A stretch of 43,160 bases of DNA from assembly GCA_020854055.1 (NCBI GenBank), contig JADZGD010000067.1, positions 1 through 43,160 on the forward strand, given 5' to 3'. Each line of letters begins with the position of its first letter. The first letter of the stretch is position 1. Below the pieces are notes generated by a model. It was not told where the DNA came from. It saw only the letters and a list, made by a program, of their open reading frames with translations, and searched no databases. Below are positions 33,435 to 41,917 of this stretch, in pieces. The translations under genes and the position numbers were made by a program. Source of the stretch: Bryobacterales bacterium (GTDB lineage Bacteria > Acidobacteriota > Terriglobia > Bryobacterales > Bryobacteraceae).

Positions 33435-34199
33435 ATGAAGCTGGAAGGTAAAGTGGCTCTGGTAACCGGCTCCAACCGGGGCATCGGCGCCGGTTGCGTG
33501 CTGGAGATGGCCAAGCAGGGCGCCGATGTAGCAATCAACTATCGCAGCCATGCCGATGAGGCGCGGCAGGTTGCCGAACGGGTACGCGCGCTGGGCCGGC
33601 GGGCCATCGTGATTGGCGGCGACGTCGGCGACCGCGCGGTCAACGAGAAACTCGTCGATCAGACGGTCAGCAACCTGGGGCGGCTTGACATCTTCGTTGC
33701 CAACGCGGTTACCAGCGTCCGCAAGCCGTTCGTCGAACTGACGCCGGAAGACGTCGAGTTCACCTGGCGGGTGGCGCTGTTCGGAGTGTTCCACGGAATG
33801 CAACTGGCAGCCCGCCAGATGCTGAAGCAGACCTCGGGCGGCAGCATCATCGTCATCAGTTCGGTACACGCCTATATGCCCTACCGCAGCGGGGCGCTGT
33901 ACAACACCGCCAAGGCGGGCGTAAATCACTTGGCGCTGACCGTGGCCAACGAACTGGCCGGCGATAACATCCGGGTCAATATCATTGAGCCCGGCTGGAC
34001 CGACACCCCCGGCGAACGCCAGTTCGTGAGCGACGAACGCATTTACGCGGCCGCGAAAAAGCTACCCATGAAACGCCTGGCGACGGTGGAAGACATCGCC
34101 CGCGGCGTGGTGTATCTGGCCTCCGACGATGCCGCGTATGTTACCGGCGCCAACCTGCGAATCGACGGTGGTTTCGTGCTTCCCAATCATCCGTCTTAA
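33435..34199 (+). CDS. SDR-family oxidoreductase
   Basis: The 254-residue product is a classical SDR. It has the NAD(P) motif TGSNRGIG, the catalytic Ser-Tyr-Lys set in ISSVHAYMPYRSGALYNTAKAG, and the C-terminal TGANLRIDGGFVLP. The usual NNAG is replaced by ANAV, which is tolerated in some SDRs. The substrate is unknown. It is divergent from the aminotransferase and convergent with the M24 gene, standing alone as the only plus-strand gene of the patch. Confidence 0.88.
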   Translation: MKLEGKVALVTGSNRGIGAGCVLEMAKQGADVAINYRSHADEARQVAERVRALGRRAIVIGGDVGDRAVNEKLVDQTVSNLGRLDIFVANAVTSVRKPFVELTPEDVEFTWRVALFGVFHGMQLAARQMLKQTSGGSIIVISSVHAYMPYRSGALYNTAKAGVNHLALTVANELAGDNIRVNIIEPGWTDTPGERQFVSDERIYAAAKKLPMKRLATVEDIARGVVYLASDDAAYVTGANLRIDGGFVLPNHPS

Positions 34200-34215
34200 A
34201 GCGGCGGCCGGAGTG

Positions 34216-35337
34216 TCAGGTCAACTCCATGGGGAAGTCGAACAGGTTTTCCAGGCCGTGCTCGCCCACCACGTAGTTGTCCTCTAGCCGGATGCCGCCT
34301 TGCAGCGCCTCACCGTAGAGTCCCGGCTCCAGCGTGATTACGTCGCCCGGTTCGAACATATCTTCCGAGCCGGGAATGATCCGCGGCGCCTCGTGGCCGT
34401 GGTGCCCGATGCCATGCCCCACGTGATGCCAGAAGCTTTGTTCCGGGTCTTCGGAATCGAGGAACTCCTTCACTTGCCGGTAGACATCGCGCGCCATCAC
34501 GCCGGGCTTAACCAGCGATTCGCCCAGCTTTCTTGCCGCCATTACGGTCTCCCACGCCTTCAACTGCGCGCCGGTGGGTGAGGTTACCGCGAACGTGCGG
34601 CAGGTGTCGCTGAAGTAGAGATGCGGGGCTGGGAAGATGTCGAGGATGTAAAGATCGCCCGCCTCAAGCACGCGCCTGGTGGGAGCTCCGCCGCCACGGA
34701 TGCACCTTGGGCCGCAGGCAAAATCGCCCGGAAACGCAACTGTGGTGCCGGCAGCGAGGGTTAACGCCGAATGCATCGCGGCATAGACTTCCACCTCGGT
34801 CAGCCCGGGTTCGATCAGATCCTTTGCCGTCTGGTACGCCACCGCGGAAAGCGCCAGCGCCTGGCGAATCTCGCCGATCTCATCCTGCTGCTTGCGTTTT
34901 CGCACTCGCAGTACCAGCGCCGTAGCATCACTGAGGGCTGCCTGGGGAATCGTCCGCCGCAACTCGGCCTCGATGACGGCGCTGGAACCGGCTCGGTCGA
35001 TGGCACAACTCTTGACCGCGCCTTCCTGCGCCGCTAACGGAATGCGGAACAGGCGCGCGGCATCCTGCATCGGTTCGGTAATCGAGCGGTCTATCGAATA
35101 GACCTGGCAGCGGATTACCCGGTCCGCCGCGCATTCGGTGGGCTGCGCCGGGCTAACCAGCACACTCTTGCCGCCGCCGTCCAGGCTAAAGATCGCCGGG
35201 GCATCGGCATCCACCAGGACCCCGGTCAGATAGTAAACAGTGCGGTAGTTGGCGGTGACGAACAAGTCCAGGCGAGCCCCGGCCATCGCTTCGAGCAACC
35301 GCTTCTGCCGGGCACGGCAACCCTCAACTGTGAGCAT
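34216..35337 (-). CDS. M24-family metallopeptidase (Xaa-Pro-aminopeptidase-like)
   Basis: The 373-residue product has the pita-bread fold of M24 enzymes. An N-terminal creatinase-type domain (residues 1-150) is followed by the catalytic domain with the five metal ligands D233 (LDIFP), D244 (SDTCR), H308 (GHGIG), E337 (LEPGLY) and E352 (RLEDNY). Prolidase or Xaa-Pro aminopeptidase activity is the default reading; creatinase-like hydrolysis cannot be excluded. It follows an SDR gene by 24 bases on the same strand, with a strong AGGAAAGG ribosome binding site. Confidence 0.92.
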   Translation of the reverse strand: MLTVEGCRARQKRLLEAMAGARLDLFVTANYRTVYYLTGVLVDADAPAIFSLDGGGKSVLVSPAQPTECAADRVIRCQVYSIDRSITEPMQDAARLFRIPLAAQEGAVKSCAIDRAGSSAVIEAELRRTIPQAALSDATALVLRVRKRKQQDEIGEIRQALALSAVAYQTAKDLIEPGLTEVEVYAAMHSALTLAAGTTVAFPGDFACGPRCIRGGGAPTRRVLEAGDLYILDIFPAPHLYFSDTCRTFAVTSPTGAQLKAWETVMAARKLGESLVKPGVMARDVYRQVKEFLDSEDPEQSFWHHVGHGIGHHGHEAPRIIPGSEDMFEPGDVITLEPGLYGEALQGGIRLEDNYVVGEHGLENLFDFPMELT

Positions 35338-35361
35338 CGCTTTCCTTTCCTGCCAGGGCTC

Positions 35362-36126
35362 TCAGTACGCCAGGAAACCACCGTCCACAATGAATGTGGA
35401 GCCGGTGACAAACGAGGCTTCGTCAGAGGCCAGAAAGGCCACAGCGTGACCCACCTCTTCCGCTGTTCCGCGCCTGCCGGCGGGTGTCACGCGCAAGTAT
35501 TTGCCGGTCGCGCCGGCGCTCTTGATTTCGTCGCTAATGGTGGCGTTCGCCGGCGTATAAATGTCGCCCGGAGCCACTGCATTCACCCGGATCCCGTGCG
35601 GGGCCAACTCCAGGCCCATGGACCGAGCCAGGCTGGTCACCGCCGCCTTGGTGGCGCAGTAGACGCTGCCCAGTTCCTGGGCGGCGAAGGCTCCCACGCT
35701 CGCTACATGGATCAGCGAGCCCCGCCGTTTCGTCTCTACCAGATGCCGGGCCACCACCTGGGAAAGGAAGTAGAGTGCCCGGTAATTTACCTCGTTCACC
35801 CGGTCGAAGTGTTCTTCTGTTTCTTCGAGAAACGGCGCCAGCGCCGCGCTGCCGGTAGCCGCGGCGTTGTTTACCAGAATGTCGATCTGCCCGAACGCCG
35901 CCAGCACGCGCTCAAGGATCTGTTCGATCCCGTCGCGCCGGGTCACGTCGGCCAGCACCGGAAGTACGCCGAGTCCTTCCAGTTGGGTCAGTCCGAAATC
36001 GAGATCCTGCTGCCGGTGCTGGATGATTGCCACCCGGGCTCCGGCCTTGGCCAGGACACGCGAAATTCCCAATCCGATACCGGTTCCACCGCCGGTAACA
36101 ACCGCTACCCTGCCATCGAATCGCAT
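35362..36126 (-). CDS. SDR-family oxidoreductase
   Basis: The 254-residue product is a second classical SDR, not a close copy of the first. It has TGGGTGIG, the NNAA form of the NNAG motif, the catalytic triad in VASVGAFAAQELGSVYCATKAA, and SFVTGSTFIVDGGFLAY at the end. The NADP/NAD preference and substrate are unknown. It leads the two-gene operon with the M24 peptidase and has a TAACGT hexamer 7 bases before its ATG. It is divergent from the POTRA gene. Confidence 0.88.
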   Translation of the reverse strand: MRFDGRVAVVTGGGTGIGLGISRVLAKAGARVAIIQHRQQDLDFGLTQLEGLGVLPVLADVTRRDGIEQILERVLAAFGQIDILVNNAAATGSAALAPFLEETEEHFDRVNEVNYRALYFLSQVVARHLVETKRRGSLIHVASVGAFAAQELGSVYCATKAAVTSLARSMGLELAPHGIRVNAVAPGDIYTPANATISDEIKSAGATGKYLRVTPAGRRGTAEEVGHAVAFLASDEASFVTGSTFIVDGGFLAY

Positions 36127-36133
36127 ACACGGG

Positions 36134-36139
36134 ACGTTA
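36134..36139 (-). promoter_or_regulatory. -10-like hexamer for the SDR gene, 7 bases before ATG
   Basis: The minus strand reads TAACGT, with 7 bases to the ATG at 36126. No ribosome binding site is present in the gap. Confidence 0.4.
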
Positions 36140-36206
36140 GCAGATCCGTAACTGGGATGCCATCATCATCCGCCGTGGAAACCTGACGGCCGCGGGCCAC
36201 GCCCAA

Positions 36207-36212
36207 TAAAAT
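36207..36212 (+). promoter_or_regulatory. -10-like hexamer for the POTRA gene, 6 bases before ATG
   Basis: TAAAAT is followed by 6 bases and the ATG at 36219. This argues for that ATG over the GTG at 36213, which lies directly after the hexamer. Confidence 0.45.
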
Positions 36213-36218
36213 GTGTTC

Positions 36219-37595
36219 ATGGTGCGATTTGCTGCCCTCATTCTGCTCGCCGGGGTGTGTCTTGCCGCCCCAACATCCTCCCGCGCGCGCCGCCGGCCGC
36301 CGGCCGCGAAACCGGCGCCCGCACCGGCCGCGCAGTTTCCCATCGAAAAAATCCGGGTCCTGGGGAACAGGAACTACAGCGCAGCCCAAATCATTCAGGT
36401 TTCGGGACTTCGCGTTGGCGAGGCCGGCTCTCAGAAACAACTGGAGACGCTCTGCGAGCAGGCCCGCAACCGGTTGCTGGCGACCGGCTTTTTTGAGCGC
36501 GCCGGCGCCGGCTACCAGCCGTCAGACTCGGGCAAGGGCTACCTGGCCACTCTCGAAGTGACCGAGATGGCGCAGGTGTTTCCCTACCGTTTCGAAAATC
36601 TGCCCATGCCGGCGGATCAGATCAGGGCCGCGCTCAGCAGTTTCGATCCCCTGTTCAGTCCCCGGATTCCTGCTTCTCAACCGGTGCTCGACCGCTATGC
36701 GGCCGAACTCCAACGTCTTATCGCACCGAAGGAGAAAGTGACCGGGCGGCTGACTCTCGACACCAATGGCGGGTACGTCATTGTCTTTCGTCCGAATACT
36801 CCGTTGCCGGTAATCGCGGAGATCCATTTCCCAGGCGCATCCGCCGTGCCCGAAGGGCGCCTGCGCGCGGCGGTGGCGGCGGCGGCCGTCGGTACGCCAT
36901 ACACCGAAGCGCACCTTCGCCAGTTGCTGGAACTCAATGCGCGTCCGGTGTATGAGGCCGAAGGATACCTGCGGGTGAAGTTCGGCGGCATACGCACCGG
37001 GCAGGCCAAAGACGTAAGCGGGTTGATCGTGAGCGTGCAAGTTGACGAAGGCAGCCGGTACCAACTTCATAGCGTATCCGTGGAGGGACCTGTCGAACGC
37101 CCTGGCGATCTGGTTCGCATCGGGAAGTTCAAGCTGGACGATGTTGCCAACTTCGACCGGATTGAAGAAGGCCGCAAGCGAATCGAGCAGGCGGTCAAGG
37201 GTGGTGGCTACTTCCAGGCCAAGACCGCCATGCGACGCGATATGGATGACAAGCGCCACTTTGTGAGCGTCACGATCGCCATTACGCCCGGACCCCTGTA
37301 CACCTTTGGAAAACTCAACATCGAAGGACTCGACCTCAATGCCGAGGCCGAGATGCGCAAACTTTGGGGGCTGAAACCAGGTAAGCCATTCAACGCCAAT
37401 TATCCCGGCTATTTCCTGTCACGCGTGCGCGAGGATGGTTACTTTGATAATCTCGGGCGCACCAGTTCGCGTACCAAAGTGGATGAGGCTGGCCACATCG
37501 TCGATGTTACTCTGGTCTTTCGCGGGGTACAGAGTGAGACGCCCGGTATTCTGCGCCAGCAGCACCAGTTGGGCCAGGTTGAGCCGAAACCTTGA
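36219..37595 (+). CDS. POTRA-domain protein related to BamA, without a barrel
   Basis: The 458-residue product has a signal peptide (FAALILLAGVCLAAP), a Pro/Ala/Arg linker, and then four or five POTRA-like units. In numbering that starts at the GTG 36213, they are roughly 42-118 (PIEKIRVLGNRNYSAAQI), 198-279 (AEIHFPGASAVPEGRLRAAV), 282-360 (YQLHSVSVEGPV) and 362-438 (YTFGKLNIEGLDLN), with a divergent unit between the first two. BamA family proteins insert outer-membrane barrels and end in a 16-strand barrel; here the protein stops after the last POTRA with only a short tail, and there is no barrel in other frames before the next gene. It is likely periplasmic. Confidence 0.85.
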   Translation: MVRFAALILLAGVCLAAPTSSRARRRPPAAKPAPAPAAQFPIEKIRVLGNRNYSAAQIIQVSGLRVGEAGSQKQLETLCEQARNRLLATGFFERAGAGYQPSDSGKGYLATLEVTEMAQVFPYRFENLPMPADQIRAALSSFDPLFSPRIPASQPVLDRYAAELQRLIAPKEKVTGRLTLDTNGGYVIVFRPNTPLPVIAEIHFPGASAVPEGRLRAAVAAAAVGTPYTEAHLRQLLELNARPVYEAEGYLRVKFGGIRTGQAKDVSGLIVSVQVDEGSRYQLHSVSVEGPVERPGDLVRIGKFKLDDVANFDRIEEGRKRIEQAVKGGGYFQAKTAMRRDMDDKRHFVSVTIAITPGPLYTFGKLNIEGLDLNAEAEMRKLWGLKPGKPFNANYPGYFLSRVREDGYFDNLGRTSSRTKVDEAGHIVDVTLVFRGVQSETPGILRQQHQLGQVEPKP

Positions 37596-37670
37596 GTAGC
37601 CCATCGCTTTCCGGCCTACGGAAACGCGCTACAAGGTTCAATACAATAGATAAACAAGGAGTGTAACGGG

Positions 37671-39029
37671 GTGAAGATCAAAGCCGCCCGCTTCCTGCTA
37701 CCCATCGCGTTCGCCACACTCGCCTGGCCGCAACTGCCGAAGATCAAGCCGGGATTCAACCTCTTCTCCAAGCAGCAGGATATCCAGCTTGGCCGCGAAG
37801 CCGCCGCCGAGATCCGCAAAAAGGTGAAGATCGTCCATAACCGGGACCTGGAAAATTACGTTCGCGGCATCGGCCAGAAACTGGCCGCCCAGCCCGAAGC
37901 CGGCGATTATCCCTATTCGTTCGAGGTGGTGGACGACAAGAGCATCAACGCTTTCGCGCTGCCGGGCGGCCCTACGTTTGTCTACACCGGGCTGTTGCTG
38001 GCCGCCGAAGACGACGCGCAGGTGGCCGGCGTGCTGGCGCACGAGATCGCTCACGTCGCCTTGCGCCACGGCACCAATCAGGCATCCAAGGCCAATCTGA
38101 TCCAGCTTCCGGCGATGATCGCCGGCGGCTTGCTGGGCGGTGGTTCGATGCTCGGCCAGCTTGCGCGATTGGGGATCGGTCTGGGCGCCAACTCCGTGCT
38201 GCTCAAGTTTTCCCGCACGGCCGAGTCGCAGGCGGACCAACTGGGCGCCGAGATCATGGCCGGCGCCGGCTATAACCCCATTGAACTGGCCCGCTTCTTT
38301 GAAAAACTGGAGGCCCAGACCGGGAAGGGGAGCGCGCTGTCGCAGTTTTTATCGGACCACCCCAATCCGGGCAACAGAGTGCAGGCGGTAGAGAATGTCA
38401 TTCGCTTTCTACCGAAACGGCAGTACATCACCCAAACTTCGGATCTGGTAAAGATGCAGGCCATTATCCGCGGCCTTCCGGCGGCGGCGGCCGCGCCATC
38501 CAACGCCTCCAAAGAGAACGGTCTTTCACGGGCCAACAGCGTTGAGGCGCCGACGCTGCCCCCGGCCACCAGTTTTCGCGAATACCGGGGTCAGAAATTC
38601 ACAATCTCCTACCCTTCCAACTGGCAGGCCTATGGCGATAGCCAATCGAACATGGTCACTCTGGCGCCCGAACAGGGTCTGGTGCAGGGCGCCATCGGTT
38701 ACGGGGCCATTGTCAGCTACTATCTTCCCGGGTCGAATGGCGTCGATCTGAAACGGGACACCAGGGCTTTAGTGAGCGAACTCGAAAGCAAGAATCATGG
38801 AATGCGCGTCGCCAACGCCTCACGGCGCTTTACGGCCGGTGGCGTTCCCGGCCTTCTGACCGAGCTTACTTCCGAGTCACCCTATGCAAATGAGACCGAA
38901 GTGGACCTGCTGATCACCGTCGCGCGGCCCGAGGGCCTCTTCTACGTGGTGCTGGTCGTTCCGCGGAGCCAGTATCGCAATTCGCAGCCGGTGTTCCAGC
39001 GCATGCTGGAGAGCGTCCGGTTCTCATGA
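37671..39029 (+). CDS. M48-family periplasmic metalloprotease (BepA-like) with C-terminal domain
   Basis: The 452-residue product has a signal peptide (FLLPIAFATLAWP) and an M48 domain. HEIAHVALRH (zinc His124 and His128, catalytic E125) is followed by the third ligand region SRTAESQADQLGAE (E185). LSDHPNPGNRVQAVENVI closes this domain, as in BepA/YfgC and LoiP. A C-terminal domain of about 150 residues (FREYRGQKFTISYPSNWQAYGD, FYVVLVVPRSQYRNSQPVFQRMLESVRF) resembles PsbP/DUF1795-type modules. BepA degrades stalled outer-membrane proteins at the Bam complex. AAGGAG lies 9 bases before the GTG start. Confidence 0.92.
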   Translation: MKIKAARFLLPIAFATLAWPQLPKIKPGFNLFSKQQDIQLGREAAAEIRKKVKIVHNRDLENYVRGIGQKLAAQPEAGDYPYSFEVVDDKSINAFALPGGPTFVYTGLLLAAEDDAQVAGVLAHEIAHVALRHGTNQASKANLIQLPAMIAGGLLGGGSMLGQLARLGIGLGANSVLLKFSRTAESQADQLGAEIMAGAGYNPIELARFFEKLEAQTGKGSALSQFLSDHPNPGNRVQAVENVIRFLPKRQYITQTSDLVKMQAIIRGLPAAAAAPSNASKENGLSRANSVEAPTLPPATSFREYRGQKFTISYPSNWQAYGDSQSNMVTLAPEQGLVQGAIGYGAIVSYYLPGSNGVDLKRDTRALVSELESKNHGMRVANASRRFTAGGVPGLLTELTSESPYANETEVDLLITVARPEGLFYVVLVVPRSQYRNSQPVFQRMLESVRFS

Positions 39030-39652
39030 GCTGCCCTTACGATGCGATCCTGTTCGACTTTGACGGAGTCCTCGCCGACAGCGAACCGTTACACTATGAG
39101 TGCTGGAAGCAGGCGCTGGCCACGTTCCACACCGATCTGGACTGGCAGCAATGGCAGCGGGCGTGCATCGGGGTGGCGGATCGCAACCTGATGGCGGTGC
39201 TCGCCGCGGGCTGCCACCCGCCTGCCGACCCCGAAGATCTCTGGGCGCAGTACCCCCGCAAGCAGGCGCTGTATCGGGAGATGGTGGCGGACCACTCACC
39301 GATTCCCCGGGAGGTTCGAACCTTGCTCCATGAACTCGACGCGATACCCAAAGCCGTGGTCAGCTCCAGTCTCCGCCCGGAGGTGGAGCCGTTGCTGGCA
39401 GCGGCCGGCGTGCGCGCCTGTTTTGCCGCGGTTGTCACCGGTGACGACGTGGAGCGCCACAAGCCTGCTGCCGACCCTTATCTGTTGGGAGCCCGCCTGG
39501 TGGGGGCGCGGAATCCGCTGGTGGTTGAGGATTCCGCCCTGGGAGCGGCCAGCGCACAGGCGGCCGGCTTTGTCTGTCTCCGCGTACCCGGTCCGCTCGA
39601 AATGCCCGGTTACCTTCGCCAGGCTCTGGGGCGGCCTTCCGATGGCAGGTAG
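39026..39652 (+). CDS. HAD-superfamily hydrolase, beta-phosphoglucomutase-like
   Basis: The 208-residue product is a HAD subfamily IA phosphatase or phosphomutase. Motif I DFDGV contains the nucleophile D11 and acid/base D13. Motif II is in VVSSSL. The lysine of motif III is in ERHKPAADPYL, and VVEDSALGAASAQAAG is motif IV. The cap helix fits beta-phosphoglucomutase or a sugar-phosphate phosphatase. Its ATG overlaps the protease stop by 4 bases, so it is translated from the same message. Substrate unknown. Confidence 0.9.
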   Translation: MSCPYDAILFDFDGVLADSEPLHYECWKQALATFHTDLDWQQWQRACIGVADRNLMAVLAAGCHPPADPEDLWAQYPRKQALYREMVADHSPIPREVRTLLHELDAIPKAVVSSSLRPEVEPLLAAAGVRACFAAVVTGDDVERHKPAADPYLLGARLVGARNPLVVEDSALGAASAQAAGFVCLRVPGPLEMPGYLRQALGRPSDGR

Positions 39653-40846
39653 CTAGCGGCGACGATGCGGCACCACGGCGAATTCGCTGGAATCGTAAAA
39701 CGCCACCGCCAGGCCCTGCTCCAGACGGCTTAGCGAGCGGGGCCCCTTGCCATCGAACAGCACCGTCTCACGATCACGGAAAGCGCGGCCGAATTCGGCC
39801 GATCCGGTACCGCGCCAGCGCACCAGCTTATGGGATCTGTGGCAGACCGCAGCCAGATCGAGTACGCCATCGCCGTCTTCGTCATAGAGCAGCACGTCAC
39901 GGATCTCGTCAGCCGTCATCTCGCCCTTCTTCGGGGTGCCCGGCGAGTAGCTGCCGGCAAAATGGAAACTGTCCGGTTTGTTCAGAAATACCGCGACGTT
40001 GTCGGACGGCCCGCGGTTACCGACCGCCAGATCGACACGGCCATCGCGGTCGATGTCGCCGCTCTTCAGATGGTAGGGGATCATCCCCTGGGAGTAAAAC
40101 TTCCGCCATGGAGTGAAACCGCCGCGGCCGTCGCCCTTCCAGACCTCAATCATGTTGCAAGAGTAGATGGTAAAGGCCAGATCCACGATGCCGTCGCCGG
40201 TGAAGTCCGCCGCCGCCACATCGCGCGGACCGGGCAGCAGTGGAAACCGGTGCTGGCGGAACTTCCGGCCTCCCAGATTTTCGAAGACCACGAAAAAATC
40301 GCTCGACCAGGCGACTGCCACCAGGTCGGGCCGGCCGTCACGGTTGAAGTCCACCACCGTTACCGAAGTGAGCCCCGGCGCGGGGTACACCGGAGCGCCG
40401 GCAGCGGTGAAGTTCTTACCGTAGGTGAAGGGCGCTCCTTCCACCCGCAGGTGCACCGCGGGTGAGAGCCATTCACTCCCGCCGGCGCCCCACAGGATCG
40501 ACAGGTCCCGGCCGTCGTTGGCCTGAAAGTTCGCCACGGCCACGTCCTTGCGGCCATCCCCGTCCAGGTCGGCGGCGACGGCCGTGTAGGGGCCATAGCC
40601 GATCCGGTAATCACGCCGCAGGTGCGGCTCCCTGGAGCCCGCCGTGTAGAGAACAGTGAGCATGTCATTGGCCGGAGCCTTTTCGGTGGGTAACTTCAAC
40701 TCGCCGCGGCAGGGCAGAATCGCGTCGGGATTACCGTCCCCGTCCAGGTCGGCCACGGTTGAGAAGTATGGGCCGTCGCTGGTTTTATAAAACGTCTGGG
40801 CCGGCAGCAGCAGCGCCGGCAATAGTACGAAAGCGAGCAATCGCAT
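39653..40846 (-). CDS. Secreted FG-GAP/VCBS-repeat protein
   Basis: The 397-residue product has a signal peptide (LLAFVLLPALLLPAQ) and a run of FG-GAP/VCBS-like repeats. Calcium-binding D-x-D-G-D motifs occur six times: DLDGDGNPD, DLDGDGRKD, DFNRDGRPD, DFTGDGIVD, DIDRDGRVD and DEDGDGVLD. Together they suggest a beta propeller. Such proteins are exported and bind carbohydrate or protein partners; enzyme residues are not seen. The start at 40846 gives the correct signal peptide; the longer frame does not. It is divergent from the TPR gene. Confidence 0.9.
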   Translation of the reverse strand: MRLLAFVLLPALLLPAQTFYKTSDGPYFSTVADLDGDGNPDAILPCRGELKLPTEKAPANDMLTVLYTAGSREPHLRRDYRIGYGPYTAVAADLDGDGRKDVAVANFQANDGRDLSILWGAGGSEWLSPAVHLRVEGAPFTYGKNFTAAGAPVYPAPGLTSVTVVDFNRDGRPDLVAVAWSSDFFVVFENLGGRKFRQHRFPLLPGPRDVAAADFTGDGIVDLAFTIYSCNMIEVWKGDGRGGFTPWRKFYSQGMIPYHLKSGDIDRDGRVDLAVGNRGPSDNVAVFLNKPDSFHFAGSYSPGTPKKGEMTADEIRDVLLYDEDGDGVLDLAAVCHRSHKLVRWRGTGSAEFGRAFRDRETVLFDGKGPRSLSRLEQGLAVAFYDSSEFAVVPHRRR

Positions 40847-40926
40847 AGGAAATTTCACTTTATCGCACGCCTCGCCCGCCCGGACCGGGTGGCATGACAT
40901 AATAGCTCCCAAGGAGAGGGCCGCTC

Positions 40927-41844
40927 ATGAAAATCGCGCTCGGCATTGCCATTACGGTCGCGTTTGCGGGGCTTTACGCACAGCCGCCGCAGGGTCCACA
41001 ACCGGAAGCCGTGAAACAGGGTCAGGCCCTGGTGCGGCAAGGAAAACTGGAAGATGCGCTGGCACTCTACAAACAGGAGCTGGCGAAGCAACCCGGCTCC
41101 ATGGCGCTGAACAACGCGGCCGGTGTCGTGCTGGATCTGTTGGGCCGCACCAAGGAGGCCAGGACGCACTTTGCCAAGGCGATCCGCGAAGCGCCTACGG
41201 CGCAGGCCAAGGCGGCCGCCGAACGGGCCATGGCGATGTCCTACGCCTTCGACAACAACTGCGCCGGCGCCTTGAAGGCTCAGCAACCGGTCATCGATTA
41301 CTGGGTCGCGGAGAAGAACTTTTTCCAGGCGGGCGAGATGGCCAACGAAGCCGCCCGCGTCTGCATCGAGGCCGGCGATTTCAATACCGCCGAAAAGTGG
41401 TATCGCAAGGGCACGGAACTGGGTCTCAAGGAGCCTGGCATTTCGGCCGACCGGATCGCGCTGTGGAACTTCCGGCTGGAGCACGCCGAGGCCCGCCTGG
41501 CCGCGCGGCGAGGCAACAAGGCCGGCGCTCTGAAGCACGTGGCCGCGGCCAAGGCGCTGCTCGATTCGCACCCCGGAATGGCCAGGCAGCAGGCCATCTT
41601 TTTTCCCTACCTGACAGGCTACGTGGCGCTCTACACCGGCGACGCCGCCGGCGCGCTGACGGACCTGGCCAAAGCGAACCAGAACGATCCCTTTATCCAG
41701 TGCCTGATGGGGATGGCAGACGAAAAGCTGGGCCATAAGGAGCAGGCGATGGAATACTACCGCAAAGCGGCCCAGGCCACGGGGCACAACCCGACCACGG
41801 CTTTCGCCGTGCCGTTCGTGCGAAAAAAGCTGGCCGGACGCTGA
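40927..41844 (+). CDS. Secreted TPR-repeat protein
   Basis: The 305-residue product has a signal peptide (ALGIAITVAFAGLYA) and several TPR-type helix pairs. Clear units are AVKQGQALVRQGKLEDALALYKQELAKQPGS, ALNNAAGVVLDLLGRTKEARTHFAKAIREAPT, and DPFIQCLMGMADEKLGHKEQAMEYYRKAAQ near the end. TPR proteins provide a scaffold for protein interactions. A strong AAGGAGAGG ribosome binding site precedes the ATG. Its partner is unknown; the FG-GAP gene on the other strand is the nearest candidate. Confidence 0.88.
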   Translation: MKIALGIAITVAFAGLYAQPPQGPQPEAVKQGQALVRQGKLEDALALYKQELAKQPGSMALNNAAGVVLDLLGRTKEARTHFAKAIREAPTAQAKAAAERAMAMSYAFDNNCAGALKAQQPVIDYWVAEKNFFQAGEMANEAARVCIEAGDFNTAEKWYRKGTELGLKEPGISADRIALWNFRLEHAEARLAARRGNKAGALKHVAAAKALLDSHPGMARQQAIFFPYLTGYVALYTGDAAGALTDLAKANQNDPFIQCLMGMADEKLGHKEQAMEYYRKAAQATGHNPTTAFAVPFVRKKLAGR

Positions 41845-41917
41845 ACGGCGCCCCGGTGCGGGCAGAGGACCACGATATTCGGCTCTAACTTTCTGTTGGC
41901 TTGCCGATACGATTGGC

